Source of the DNA: Parietichytrium sp. I65-24A | Taxonomy: Eukaryota; Sar; Bigyra; Thraustochytrida; Thraustochytriidae | Length of the DNA: 64,000 nucleotides | Assembly (NCBI GenBank): GCA_012862575.1 | Contig: BLSF01000044.1 | Location: 1 to 64,000, forward strand | Direction: 5' to 3' | In this document: piece by piece, positions 9,599-19,329 of the stretch | Position numbering within the stretch: position 1 is the first letter of the stretch | Layout: each line of letters starts with the position of its first letter | Notes under the pieces: generated by a model | What the model was told of the DNA's origin: nothing | Database searches by the model: none | What the model saw: only the letters and a program-made list of their open reading frames with translations | Translations under genes and position numbers: made by a program

Positions 9599-10393
9599 TT
9601 ACTTTTGCTTAGAGCACAAGAAGCCTTTAACATGAGGGTTGGCCAAGTATCTCTCCAGCAACTCGAGAGAGTCTGGATGTGCCTCCTTTTCCAGTTCAGC
9701 CTTGAATTCCTCAGAGACAGTAGCTTGCAAAACTTGCACACTGTGAAAGCCAGCTTTGGAAAGCGCTTCCTTGTAGGCATCCTCGCTGTGCTGATAATTA
9801 ATGACGCTATGAGCTCCATTCATGGTGAAGCGAATAAGATTTTCGGAGCCCGGCTCTCGCTCGGAAGTGAACCCGAGAATCTTGCCCATCAACTCTGTCT
9901 GCCGCTTGTCCGGGACATACTCGCCACTCACTGTGAGAACGACTGCCATGGAGGTGTTCCGAGAGAGAAAGTTGCACATCCTCTCGAGATCTGCATGAGT
10001 GCTCGCCATGTGCATGACGTAGATACACACTGCTAAATCAAAGTGATCGATATCCAAGTCTCCAGGCAAAGCAGCACAGTCGTCAAAGCCGTCCACAACA
10101 AAGTATGATCCCTCCGGGTGTCGTTGTATTGCCTCGTGAATCATAGACTCCGACGCATCGCATCCGACGCAGGTTGCGCCAATTGCGCGAAACTTTCGGC
10201 ACAGCCTCCCTTCGCCACAGCCCACGTCAAGCACTCGCATCCCATCAAGCGACTTGACGTTGCCAAGCTCCATAGCGCTTTTGATCAAGCACGACTCAAT
10301 CTCCATAAACATGCCTTTCGAGAAACCTGCCGTGTCCACAAGCCCGGCAAAGGCGGTGGCCGCCTGTCGGTCATTGTACCCGCTGACACTCAT
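9599..10393 (-). CDS. Class I SAM-dependent methyltransferase
   Basis: A complete single-exon frame of 264 residues from ATG 10391-10393 (the frame is open for a few codons further upstream but without an ATG). The nucleotide-binding motif I is clear at residues ~53-62 (RVLDVGCGEG), followed by GCDASESMI (the acidic motif II loop), an Asp-rich motif near FDDCAALPGD, and FDLAVCIYVMHM at motif IV/V. This is the compact Methyltransf_11/UbiE-like fold that transfers a methyl group from S-adenosylmethionine. The C-terminal ~60 residues (helices ending CSKQK) are variable in such enzymes. The substrate cannot be inferred, there is no targeting signal, and no linked pathway gene is present. Confidence 0.85.
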   Translation of the reverse strand: MSVSGYNDRQAATAFAGLVDTAGFSKGMFMEIESCLIKSAMELGNVKSLDGMRVLDVGCGEGRLCRKFRAIGATCVGCDASESMIHEAIQRHPEGSYFVVDGFDDCAALPGDLDIDHFDLAVCIYVMHMASTHADLERMCNFLSRNTSMAVVLTVSGEYVPDKRQTELMGKILGFTSEREPGSENLIRFTMNGAHSVINYQHSEDAYKEALSKAGFHSVQVLQATVSEEFKAELEKEAHPDSLELLERYLANPHVKGFLCSKQK

Positions 10394-10441
10394 GTTGGCC
10401 AAGGTTCGTCAAGCCGCTCAGAGGTCTCTCGGCAGCTCTTT

Positions 10442-10482
10442 TGGTGGTTTGAGGTGTTTGGGGTTTGGGATTTGGGGTTTAG
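10442..10482 (-). promoter_or_regulatory. Telo-box-like C-rich motif upstream of the methyltransferase start
   Basis: In the gene's direction it reads CCTAAACCCCAAATCCC followed by AAACCCCAAACACC, 49-89 bp before the ATG. It resembles plant telo-boxes (AAACCCTAA) or a degenerate telomere repeat. The same motif class lies upstream of the oxidase and SPRY-IQ genes. Confidence 0.45.
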
Positions 10483-10580
10483 GTGGGCTGGGCCGCCCAG
10501 GTATCTTGCTTGCGAATTCTGAGAGAGCGCCGCGGTCAAGTCACTGTATTGACTGTGAGCACCCGTAACGGTACGTGATG

Positions 10581-11664
10581 TTCGTGATGTAGTGCAAACC
10601 AATCTACTAGTAGCTAACTAATAGTAGAGAGGTAGTAATCTTAGATTCACATACACGTGTACCATACCACATGAACGGAGTGGTCTACGCTCGAGTGATA
10701 GGGTGGTTAAGAGCTGTTCAGGAGAGGAGCCGCGAGGAGCCAGGGAGGGCAAAGTGTTCCGTCCTGGTAAAGCTGTTATTATTATAACCACTAGAAAACT
10801 CTTCTTCTCTTTTTTTTCTCTCTGACTGATGATGATGTGCACAATGTGCACTCGTTGAAAGGCGCGCTAGGGCCTCTAGGGCCTGTATGGCCTGTGGGAC
10901 ATGATTTGCCATTTAGTAAGGGTCGGTCGTAGCGCCGGGTAGAAAGACTCCCCTCCTAACCACTACAGTCTATAATAATCGCCGCTATCTATGCAGCTGT
11001 GAGCTAGCTGTGAGCTAGCTGTGAGCTAGCTGTGAGCAGTGGACCATAGTGGACCCCGACAATCGTTGGGTTCACAGAGTATCTTATCGGACGTGAGTAG
11101 TAGCTACTATCTCGTCAGTACCTCTGTGTGGGACGGACGGAAGAGATGAATTGTGTGTGGTAGAAGGCTATTGTACTACTAAGCAGTTGAGGGAGTTCGC
11201 ACCATACCGAGTCCATCTGAATCGTTGGCAACTGTGGAAAGAATAAGTTATTGCTCTTTTTGTCGTTTCGGTGTTCTTGCACCACCTAATTATCTAATTC
11301 CTACAGGGGGTCTCATGATGACACCAACTGCGAATCCCGGCAAAAGCGTGCAAACTTTTTGCAAATCGTCTTCAGCGTTTCAAAGATTTTAGTCTTACTT
11401 GTACCGTTTGTACCGGTACCAATACGCATGTCGCACACCCATAGGCAGAGCCAATGATACCCAAGCGATCGCAACTTGCAAATTTCCAGTCGAGGCCCTG
11501 GCCCTGGTGAAACAAAGTTTAAAAACCTGTAAGTTGGTCACGGTGATAGTTGGTGTACCGGTACGTGTGTGTTGTTGGGTGCGTTGGCTGTAGGCCGGGC
11601 TACCCGCGCTCACGTATCTCTGCATCACTCACACTCACCTTCGCAGCCAATTTTTTATTCATCA
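10581..11664. repeat. 1.1-kb direct repeat, copy A
   Basis: From TTCGTGATGTAGTGCAAACC to GCAGCCAATTTTTTATTCATCA. It matches 11884-12994 over its whole length with scattered substitutions and indels. It carries four copies of an 11-bp unit (CTGTGAGCTAG) near 10998-11037, against three in copy B. No coding potential is conserved. Confidence 0.9.
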
Positions 11665-11880
11665 CAAGCCAAAGTGCGCCCGCCTTCGGCGGTCTTCTTC
11701 GTGCTTGAGAGTTGCGCCTGCCTCCGGCAGGCTTACTCGTTGCGTTCACAGTTCATCTTCGCGAGTTGCGCCTGCCGGAGCCAGGCTTACTCGGTGCATA
11801 GGCTCTTGAGTAGCGCCATGCCTTCGGCAGGCGTACTCAATCACCTAACGGGAGGATCGGATAGAACTGCCTTACGGCAG
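11665..11880. repeat. GC-palindrome modular element, copy 1
   Basis: About 215 bp, AT-neutral but studded with short GC hairpins: CCGCCTTCGGCGG, GCCTGCCTCCGGCAGGC, GCCTTCGGC and CTGCCTTACGGCAG. Modules of GAGTTGCGCCTGCC...GGCAGGCTTACTCG recur every ~50 bp. It matches 23985-24195 and, in part, 4050-4095. The style resembles palindromic repeats of organellar genomes; whether it is an organelle-derived insert or a mobile repeat is not determined. Confidence 0.75.
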
Positions 11881-11881
11881 N
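11881..11881. other. Single-N assembly junction
   Basis: It sits exactly between the GC-palindrome element and the start of repeat copy B, so copy B starts at a contig-like edge. Confidence 0.7.
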
Positions 11882-11883
11882 TT

Positions 11884-12994
11884 TTCGTGATGTAGTGCAA
11901 ACCAATCTACTAGTAGCTAACTAATAGTAGAGAGGTAGTATTCTTAGATTCACATACACGTGTACCATACCACATGAATGGAGTGGTCTACGCTCGAGTG
12001 ATAGGGTGGTTAAGAGCTGTTCAGGAGAGGAGCCAGGGAGGGCAAAGTGTTTCGTCCTGGTAAAGCTGTTATTATTATAACCACTAGAAAACTCTTCTTC
12101 TCTTTTTTTTCTCTCTGACTGATGATGATGTGCACAATGTGCACTCGTTGAAAGGCGCGCTAGGGCCTCTAGGGCCTCTAGGGCCTGTGGGACATGATTT
12201 GCCATTTAGTAAGGGTCGGTCGTAGGGCCGGGTAGAAAGACTCCCCTCCTAACCACTACAGTCTATAATAATCGCCGCTATCTATGCAGCTGTGAGCTAG
12301 CTGTGAGCTAGCTGTGAGCAGTGGACCATAGTGGACCCCGACAATCGTTGGGTTCACAGAGTATCTTATCGGACGTGAGTAGTAAGTAATTAGCTACTAT
12401 CTCGTCAGCACCTCTGTGTGGGACGGACGGAAGAGATGAATTGTGTGTGGTAGAAGGCTATTGTACTACTAAGCAGTTGAGGGTGTGTGGTAGAAGGCTA
12501 TTGTACTACTAAGCAGTTGAGGGAGTTCGCACCATACCGAGTCCATCTGAATCGTTGGCAACTGTGCAAAGAATAAGTTATTGCTCTTTTTGTCGTTTCG
12601 GTGTTCTTGCACCACCTAATTATCTAATTCCTACAGGGGGGGGGTCTCATGGTGTCACTGCGAATCCCGGCAAAAGCGTGCAAACTTTTTGCAAATCGTC
12701 TTCAGCGTTTCAAAGATTTTAGTCTTACTCGTACCGTTTGTACCAATACGCATGTCGCACACCCATACGCAGAGCCAATGACACCCAAGCGATCGCAACT
12801 TGCAAATTTCCAGTCGAGGCCCTGGCCCTGGTGAAACAAAGTTTAAAAAGCTGTAAGTTGGTGTACTCGTACCGGTACGTGTATGTTGTTGGTTGTGTTG
12901 GCTGTAGGCCGGGCTACCCGCGCTCACGTATCTCTGCATCACTCACTTCCTCGCTCACTCACACTCACCTTCGCAGCCAATTTTTGATTCATCA
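11884..12994. repeat. 1.1-kb direct repeat, copy B
   Basis: Second copy of 10581-11664. It contains an extra tandem duplication of ~46 bp (GTGTGTGGTAGAAGGCTATT unit, near 12433-12523) and a shortened segment near 12030. After 12994 the sequence diverges from copy A, which continues into the GC-palindrome element. Confidence 0.9.
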
Positions 12995-14718
12995 TGCAAA
13001 TCATACACAAGGGAGCGCTCAGCTCCAGCGGAGGCAAACGACAGTGAGCAGCTGTAACCCCTGCTATAGTGGGGTGGGGAGCGCTCGACGACTCGACTTG
13101 GATTAATGCAATTATAGAGGCAGGATCATGCCAAGGCGAAGGCTTGGCCTTGGGATCCATGGGAGCAGATGGGAGCAGAGATGACCAAGCTGTGCTAGCG
13201 TTCGTGTAGAAGGTTAGCTCCTCAGATTCTACCATGCGCTGAATTGGACCCCAGCCGGGAGAGGGCAGCTGCACGGCCGCTCGTAATCAGTAATCAGTAC
13301 CACACCTTTGGCGGAGCGGCCTTCTCCCGGTCAGTGACAATTCCCGGCGATAAGCAATTGCTCCAGAAGCAACAGCTTGGCTCCGTAAAGCCTGTTCCTC
13401 AGACATTCTGCGGAAGTGCACAAGTGATGTGCTCCTCGCGATCTTTTCTCTCTTCATTCACTGCAAGTTATCCCTCAATATTGCCTCTGGAAGCACGCTG
13501 GTATCGAGACGCTTATGGTGTTTCAAGACCTGGTGCCATTGCCTCTTATTATCTCTTTTTCTCTCTCTGAGCTCGTGAGTTTTTGGAGTGTTTTTGGTGT
13601 TTTCGGATGTCTTTAGGCAAAGAGAGCAATCAGTGGCAGACAAGTAGCGAAGATGGGTGACCAGAATACAAGTCCTTCTCGCGGTGGAGTGCGGAGCACC
13701 CGGCCGGGGTCTCTGGAGCAATGCATCTTGCGTCAACCTTACCTCTGGCCGGCGTGCAGACGGTGATGGAGTGATCTTCCTTAAGAAAAGCACACTCGAT
13801 GTTTATTTGGATTTATATATATACATCGCAGGGCGAGCCACGCCAGGTTGGAGCCTGAGGGCCAAGTGGCAGGCAGACAGGCAGGCACAAAAGCAAGGCA
13901 GCAACCAGGCAGGGATGTCTCTTCTTCCCTCGCCCGAGGTTGGGTTTGTCGAACCCTCTACTCGCTCGTAATGGCCACAGCACAATCCAGCAACACTTGG
14001 CGCTTCTGCCGACCAGATTTCCTCACCACCGCGGAAGGAATTCGGGCGAATAGCTCAGGGCTGTGAGGGCCTGTCGTCGTAGGCCACACCTGCTCACGGT
14101 CCATCTCCAGAACATTTCTCCAATGTGGCTTTTTAGTTCCACATATCTTTCGAACGTCGTCTTTTCTTGCAAGACACCGTCTGTCACGAGAATGTTAAAT
14201 ATCATTTTCCGACCTTCGACACGCTGTCCGCGATGGTGGAATACAAATGCCAAAACTGCGTCGCAGAATGCAGATAGCCACTTTCTTGCTCGTCAAGATA
14301 TGCTTGCCACACTATTTGACAGTCAAAGTGATGAATGAAGTATTGATTGATATGAAACCGGAGAAACAGAGCAGCAAACGTACACACTGACAGCCTAAAA
14401 GGCAAATTAATTTGTCGAGTAAAAGGAGAGCGCAATGTGATCTGGAAACGAATGAGAAAGAAATTTTTGCTTTACTATCAACTATTGCTATCTATCAAGA
14501 GCTTCGGTAGTATAATTGTATACTAGCTCCACGAGATTACCTTGTGACTCTTGAGAACTCTAATTCTGAACTTCTGCAGAAGAGAATCGCATGCTGACTG
14601 TGAATCAAAAAGTCGATCCGTCCTATCAAAGTCAAGTCAATGTGTGGCGGCTTGTGCAGAGGAGAGAGTGGTGGACAACGGCCTTGAAATAGAGATGTAG
14701 AATCCAAAGGTGCCGAGG

Positions 14719-17178
14719 TTACTGTCCTTGCTGTATAAACTCTGCAACCATTCGACGAGTGACTCCATTCGAAGAAAGGAGGCGCTCGATCGCAGCTTGG
14801 TCCTCATTGCACGCCTGAATGTCCCGGAGGAGGTCGATTGTTACGCGGCCATAATTTGGCGAATAGTGTCGCGAGTATTGCTGCTGTGGTGGGGGCTGCT
14901 GGTAATAAGAATGCTGCTGCTGTTGTTGTGAATCATACTGCGGTTGGTCATACGGAGGGTAGCCTCCTCCGCGATGGTGCTGGTATCCATCGTCTCTGTC
15001 TCTCTGTTGAGAGTATTGGCCGCCTCCCCGAGGAGGATACTGGCCACCAGCGTTTCCTCCCCGGTTTCCGTGCTGCCCTTGGCGCTGATTCCCATAGCCA
15101 TCCTGCTGGTGGTATGAGTTGCTCGAGTGCTGTTGTTGATCGTGTCGGTTTGACGCAGATCGAGCCACGTGCTGGAACTGCTCCTTTTGTTTGCGGTGTC
15201 TCTCCGGGTCGTAACTTCCGTGTACGACTTGCTTTGCCTGCTCCTGAGTGCCTCCAGTTCGGCGATTCTCCCCAGTCTCAATGCGAAACACGACAGGGTC
15301 TCCGCGCTCCAAGCGCTGCTCTCCGTTCGTGCCGAACCCTTGTAAAATTTCATTCCTTGACAAGTAAACGTCCGAAAAACTGGGGTCGTAAGGGATAATG
15401 AAACCATAGCCCTTTCCTTCGTCGAACATTTTAACGGTTCCAGCCACCCTTGGCTCCTGAAGAGCTGTCGGGTCGACCACTGCGGCTTGAACCGGCTCTC
15501 TGTTGCGTGCAGCCGGGGCGCCAGTCTGGACTGTCCCAATATTGACCTCCGCATTTGTGTCTTGCTGTCTTGAAAGAATACCAGATTTCAATGCATCCAG
15601 CAGAGCTTCATCACTCGGCTCTGGGTCGTAGTTTGTTCCGGCGTTGAAAGTAAAGAAGACTTCTGGAGGCACAAGGTTAAATCCGGCTTGCCTTTTGGCA
15701 TGCTCCATTCCAATTTTGTTCGAAATACACGGGATCTCTGTCGTAGCAAGATTTCGCTGCAGTTGTTTTTCCGATATGGTCCGGTCAAAGTACTTGGGAC
15801 CTAAATTCAAGATTGTGTCCATTTGAAGCTCGTTCGGCTCTTCGCTTGTCTCGATCGCTTCCACCTCCTTGAGTTCTTCTTTCTCCGTCTCATTCTGTTC
15901 CTGAAAGCTCTGGTACTCGGGCAACGTCGGTGGAGCTTGGTGTATTTTCCGCATCACATCGAGCTCATCCACTTGCCTCTGAAAGCCCTTGTATAAAAGC
16001 AAATCACTCATACCAGGCCGCATTCGAGTCCAAAACTTGCACGTCTTGTCCTGACTGCCGGTGCAGAGAAGATGACCCGCGGGTGCCCAGTCCATCGTCC
16101 AGATGGACCCTTCGTGCGCCGCGGGAACGATCGCTTGCGCGTGGCTTTCTCTGTCGGCCCCATTCACGTTCCAAAAGTACAAGGCGCCATCGTAATGCCC
16201 TGTTGCAAGTACCGATTCGTGCTGCGGGTGCCAGGCAGCCGAGTGAACCTCGGAGACGTGATCATACATCGTATACAAGCAAGGGTCTTCCTTCTTCATA
16301 AAGCGGATATCGTACACTCGAATGGTCTTGTCGCGGGATGCTGTGATGAACCAGTTGCCATTTACAGGATTCCACCGGACGCAATTAATGTTGTTTTTGT
16401 GTCCCCCCAAATTGAAAAGCTCCTTGCCACTTCTGGGATTCCAAAGCTTGGCGTTATTGTCGCGGGACCCTGACAAGATCAGGGACTTGTACGGATGCCA
16501 TTCCGCGGTCTTTACCTCTACTCCATGACCACGAAGGACCATCTCCTCCCTCGCAGTCTCAAAATCCCAGATCTTGAGCGATACGTCATCTGAGGCGCTC
16601 ACGAACTTGAGATCAGTCGGCGAAAATGAGACGGCCCGCACGGTGGCCGTGTGGCCATTAAAATCCTTCTGCGCGCGCATTTGAGGATTCCAGTACGTGA
16701 TGCATCCGTTTTTGTCCCCAGTCACCATGTACTCTCCGCTTTTCGTCCAGACCATTGTGCGGACCTCGGTCTGGATACCGATCGTCTTGTCCGCGATGAA
16801 TCCAAAACTATTCCACAAGGTCAGCTCGCCGTTTTGGCTTGCCGTGATAAGCCGCCTTCCCTCGGGACTCCACTTGATCGCATAGATGGGTGAACGGTAC
16901 TTGTTGTTAATACTTGTGTGGCAATACCGCGACGCGAGGCCAGATTCTGGCTGATCCAGCTGCTCAGACGGCGGCAGCACAAATCTCTTGTACGTCTCAC
17001 TCGGCTCTAGAAAGCTCCGGTCCCTCCAGTCATTCCTTCTGCGAAAAATTCTATTCTCCGTCAGCAGGTGCGTCAAGCTCACTCCAATATCGATATACGA
17101 CCTATCACTGCGCATTTGCGGCTCCACCAACACCGAGTTTTCCTGGCCCTCGGCCCCATCTTCGAGTTCCATCTGCAT
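14719..17178 (-). CDS. FY/WDR33/Pfs2-type WD40 mRNA 3'-end processing factor with a C-terminal cold-shock domain
   Basis: An 819-residue single-exon protein; ATG 17176-17178 is the first Met (the frame extends 40 codons upstream without ATG). Residues ~40-90 carry the family's conserved lead-in (RRRNDWRDRSFLEPSETYKR), and ~95-385 hold about seven WD40 repeats with the WDR33/Pfs2 signatures (YRSPIYAIKWSPEGRRL, GHTATVRAVSFSPTD, FNLGGHKNNINCVRWNP). These proteins bind the AAUAAA signal in the cleavage and polyadenylation specificity complex in the nucleus. Unusually, residues ~576-650 form a cold-shock/S1-like RNA-binding domain (GTVKMFDEGKGYGFI...DVYLSRNEI), followed by a long Gln/Gly/Tyr/His-rich disordered tail (~670-780) and a short helical end. 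The WD40 identity is firm; an extra RNA-contact role for the cold-shock domain is inferred. Confidence 0.92.
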   Translation of the reverse strand: MQMELEDGAEGQENSVLVEPQMRSDRSYIDIGVSLTHLLTENRIFRRRNDWRDRSFLEPSETYKRFVLPPSEQLDQPESGLASRYCHTSINNKYRSPIYAIKWSPEGRRLITASQNGELTLWNSFGFIADKTIGIQTEVRTMVWTKSGEYMVTGDKNGCITYWNPQMRAQKDFNGHTATVRAVSFSPTDLKFVSASDDVSLKIWDFETAREEMVLRGHGVEVKTAEWHPYKSLILSGSRDNNAKLWNPRSGKELFNLGGHKNNINCVRWNPVNGNWFITASRDKTIRVYDIRFMKKEDPCLYTMYDHVSEVHSAAWHPQHESVLATGHYDGALYFWNVNGADRESHAQAIVPAAHEGSIWTMDWAPAGHLLCTGSQDKTCKFWTRMRPGMSDLLLYKGFQRQVDELDVMRKIHQAPPTLPEYQSFQEQNETEKEELKEVEAIETSEEPNELQMDTILNLGPKYFDRTISEKQLQRNLATTEIPCISNKIGMEHAKRQAGFNLVPPEVFFTFNAGTNYDPEPSDEALLDALKSGILSRQQDTNAEVNIGTVQTGAPAARNREPVQAAVVDPTALQEPRVAGTVKMFDEGKGYGFIIPYDPSFSDVYLSRNEILQGFGTNGEQRLERGDPVVFRIETGENRRTGGTQEQAKQVVHGSYDPERHRKQKEQFQHVARSASNRHDQQQHSSNSYHQQDGYGNQRQGQHGNRGGNAGGQYPPRGGGQYSQQRDRDDGYQHHRGGGYPPYDQPQYDSQQQQQHSYYQQPPPQQQYSRHYSPNYGRVTIDLLRDIQACNEDQAAIERLLSSNGVTRRMVAEFIQQGQ

Positions 17179-17865
17179 GTCGCCCTGCTTCGCCCCCCGG
17201 CGCCGCGACTGTGCTGCCCTTCTGCACGCCTCACAATCTCGAAAAAATCCCAAGCCCACTAATCTACAACTAAGCAACGAATCAGAACAACTTGACACGC
17301 TCTGCTACTATCTCGAACGACAACAATCCCTCTCTCCGCTATCAACTCTCCAGCGCACAAATCTGCTGCAGCTTCTTTCTATGACCTTTCCCTTCGCAAA
17401 GTTCGCAAAGTCTCAATCAATCAGTTCACTTGGTTCACTTTCGATTGACTCTCCTGCTACTCCTGCGCCACGAGGATTCCGTATCACGCTTTTCCATAGA
17501 CCGCTTCTTACCAGCTTGAAATCGCGACGAAGATGTCGCTCCACGGTGAACGACTAAGCCATCCATGAGACATGAATATCACATACGCTGGGAGTGGCGA
17601 CGAACTCGATGAACACCGCTCGCGGGATAACCTCCAGCTACTTTAAACCGCAGAAAAACCATTTTCGTCGAAGAATGTGCGCCCGAGGCTCGAAGAGTCC
17701 ACATCTGCAAGCAACTGCAATAAGTTAGCTGCAAACATCTGTTCTGAATTCTGCAAACTCTGCAAACTAAACTCTGCAAACTCGACTCTGTAGACTAAAT
17801 TCTGCAAACTCTGACAGCTCCGAGGACGTCGAGGACCCACCAAAGAAGTTTCTAGAACGTTAGAG
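17179..17865. other. Divergent promoter region
   Basis: Spacer between the FY-like gene (minus) and the gene at 17866 (plus). Repeated CTGCAAACT units at ~17735-17815 (TCTGCAAACTCTGCAAACTA type) form a degenerate ~9-15-bp repeat on the side of the plus-strand gene. No gene is seen. Confidence 0.55.
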
Positions 17866-19092
17866 ATGGAAGAGAGAGGCGACAGTAGCATCGGAGAGCG
17901 AGTTGGGGCCGGGCGCTGGTTCGACAAGGAGCAGCAAGCTAAGAGCTTTGTCAAGGTGGGCAAACTTGGGTTTCGGCCGCCTCGAGGCTGCGGGCTCGAG
18001 TTGGGAGCAGTGGTTCATGTGGATGAGGCGGATTCGGAGAACTGGAAGGCTGCGTTGGAGAGCGAGTGTGTCAAGGCCGGGGCGATTGGGTTCCTTTGGA
18101 GGGAAAGGAAGCTGCTCAAGGCAGTCGTGTCAGTAAACAAGTGGGTGCCTTCCGATTTTGAGGATGAAGAGGTGTATCTCTTGGAAGGCATACGCACGCC
18201 GTCGCATTTGGTGGACCTGAACTTGACGCTTCCGCAGCACATTCAGGAAGAAGAGTTCTCCTCGCTGTCAGTAACGGTGACGTTTCTCACGGACGTATCT
18301 CCCCACGAAAATTTTTACCTTTGCTTTTTTGGCGGCGTGACGAATCGAGGCGCATTTTACGGCGGGCTGCAAACAAGCGTCGGATGCCCGGAAAATGAAG
18401 AGAAAGGCCCTCGAATCCGTACCGACAAAGCCCAAAGCATCAGTGCAACAGAGTGTGCTGACGCCCAGCCGGCCATGGCCCCGGCATACGGTGCAATATT
18501 CTCAAGATGGGGCCAAGCTGACCTCTCCGACGTGGCGATCCCGGATAAGACCAAGTCTTTTGCGGAAGCAGCTGCTTACGAGGGAACATTTTGTAGCGTG
18601 CGGAGACACCTGTGCTTCGGCCAAGGCACATATTTGTTTCGCCTTGAAAGGTGCGAGGATAACGATTTGGGTAGCTGGGTGCGCTTCGAGGTTGAGCGCG
18701 ACGATGAGCCGGTGGAGGTCATTGGGTGGCTTTTTTTCAGGGGAAGCGGACCCTTTCGCCTCGTGAACTCATGGCTTTATAACTTTACAGAGATTTACGG
18801 CGCGCGGCCTGGCCAGGACTGCGACTCCACTAACACATGCCTCGAGTTCGACTACTACACACCTGGTTTTCACTTTTGTGTTTCACACCTGACAATCAAC
18901 TCAGCCACAATCCTCCCCGTGAGGACGAGTGCCGAGTATTGGAAGCAGGTCCCGCTTGTTGCCGCATGCTCGCGATCTTGCTCCCGCAGCGATTGGCATG
19001 TCTACACATATGTTGGCATGAGACAACCTTTTGTTGCACACCTCGACCAAGACTACGGCACATATCTCCTCGACGCAAAAAGGGAAAGCTGA
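17866..19092 (+). CDS. Possible DUF3472-domain protein, function unknown
   Basis: Single-exon frame of 408 residues from ATG 17866. The N-terminal ~125 residues are acidic and unrecognised. Residues ~140-310 contain NFYLCFFGGVTNRGAFYGGLQ, a spacer ending in GAIFSRWGQAD, then a Cys-containing stretch, LCFGQGTYLFRLERCED and VIGWLFFRGSGPFRL. That order (a beta strand ending in YxGLQ, then IFSxWG, then a Gly-rich G-x-Y-x-F segment) recalls DUF3472, a beta-sandwich domain of unknown function in bacteria and eukaryotes. I see no signal peptide or membrane helix. It is divergent from the FY-like gene and its 3' end lies close to the tandem secreted-protein array. The family assignment is tentative. 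Confidence 0.65.
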   Translation: MEERGDSSIGERVGAGRWFDKEQQAKSFVKVGKLGFRPPRGCGLELGAVVHVDEADSENWKAALESECVKAGAIGFLWRERKLLKAVVSVNKWVPSDFEDEEVYLLEGIRTPSHLVDLNLTLPQHIQEEEFSSLSVTVTFLTDVSPHENFYLCFFGGVTNRGAFYGGLQTSVGCPENEEKGPRIRTDKAQSISATECADAQPAMAPAYGAIFSRWGQADLSDVAIPDKTKSFAEAAAYEGTFCSVRRHLCFGQGTYLFRLERCEDNDLGSWVRFEVERDDEPVEVIGWLFFRGSGPFRLVNSWLYNFTEIYGARPGQDCDSTNTCLEFDYYTPGFHFCVSHLTINSATILPVRTSAEYWKQVPLVAACSRSCSRSDWHVYTYVGMRQPFVAHLDQDYGTYLLDAKRES

Positions 19093-19159
19093 TGATAACA
19101 CGTCTTCCACAAGTTGTGATGATTCGCTTTCGTCAAGGGCACGTCTAGGACCGCAAGAA

Positions 19160-19178
19160 GAAGAAGAAGAAGAAGAAC
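19160..19178. repeat. (AAG)n microsatellite
   Basis: About six AAG/GAA units just downstream of the preceding gene's stop codon. Confidence 0.7.
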
Positions 19179-19329
19179 CTGCTTGCCTGTATCAGTTTCT
19201 ACGCTTTGCAATCCGAAACAAAATGTTGTATGATGGAGAAAAAGGTTCGGCTCTATTCGTACAGTGTTGCCTCTAAAATTACATTTGAAAGTGCAGAAAA
19301 CGATGGTTATTCTCTGAGTCTCTCTAGAG

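Larger units (their letters stand above)
10394..14718. other. Long gene-poor, repeat-rich interval
   Basis: Contains the 1.1-kb direct repeat pair, the GC-palindrome element, an isolated N (11881) and CTAG-rich clusters. A short minus-strand frame at 14023-14253 (MAFVFHHRG start, 76 residues) is the only mildly protein-like stretch. Its upstream end is closed by a stop and nothing supports expression. No gene is called. Confidence 0.5.

Noticed and set aside
14023-14253. 76-codon minus-strand frame
   Set aside because: Short, no family, closed upstream by a stop and no promoter or splice evidence; kept only as a remark in the spacer entry.
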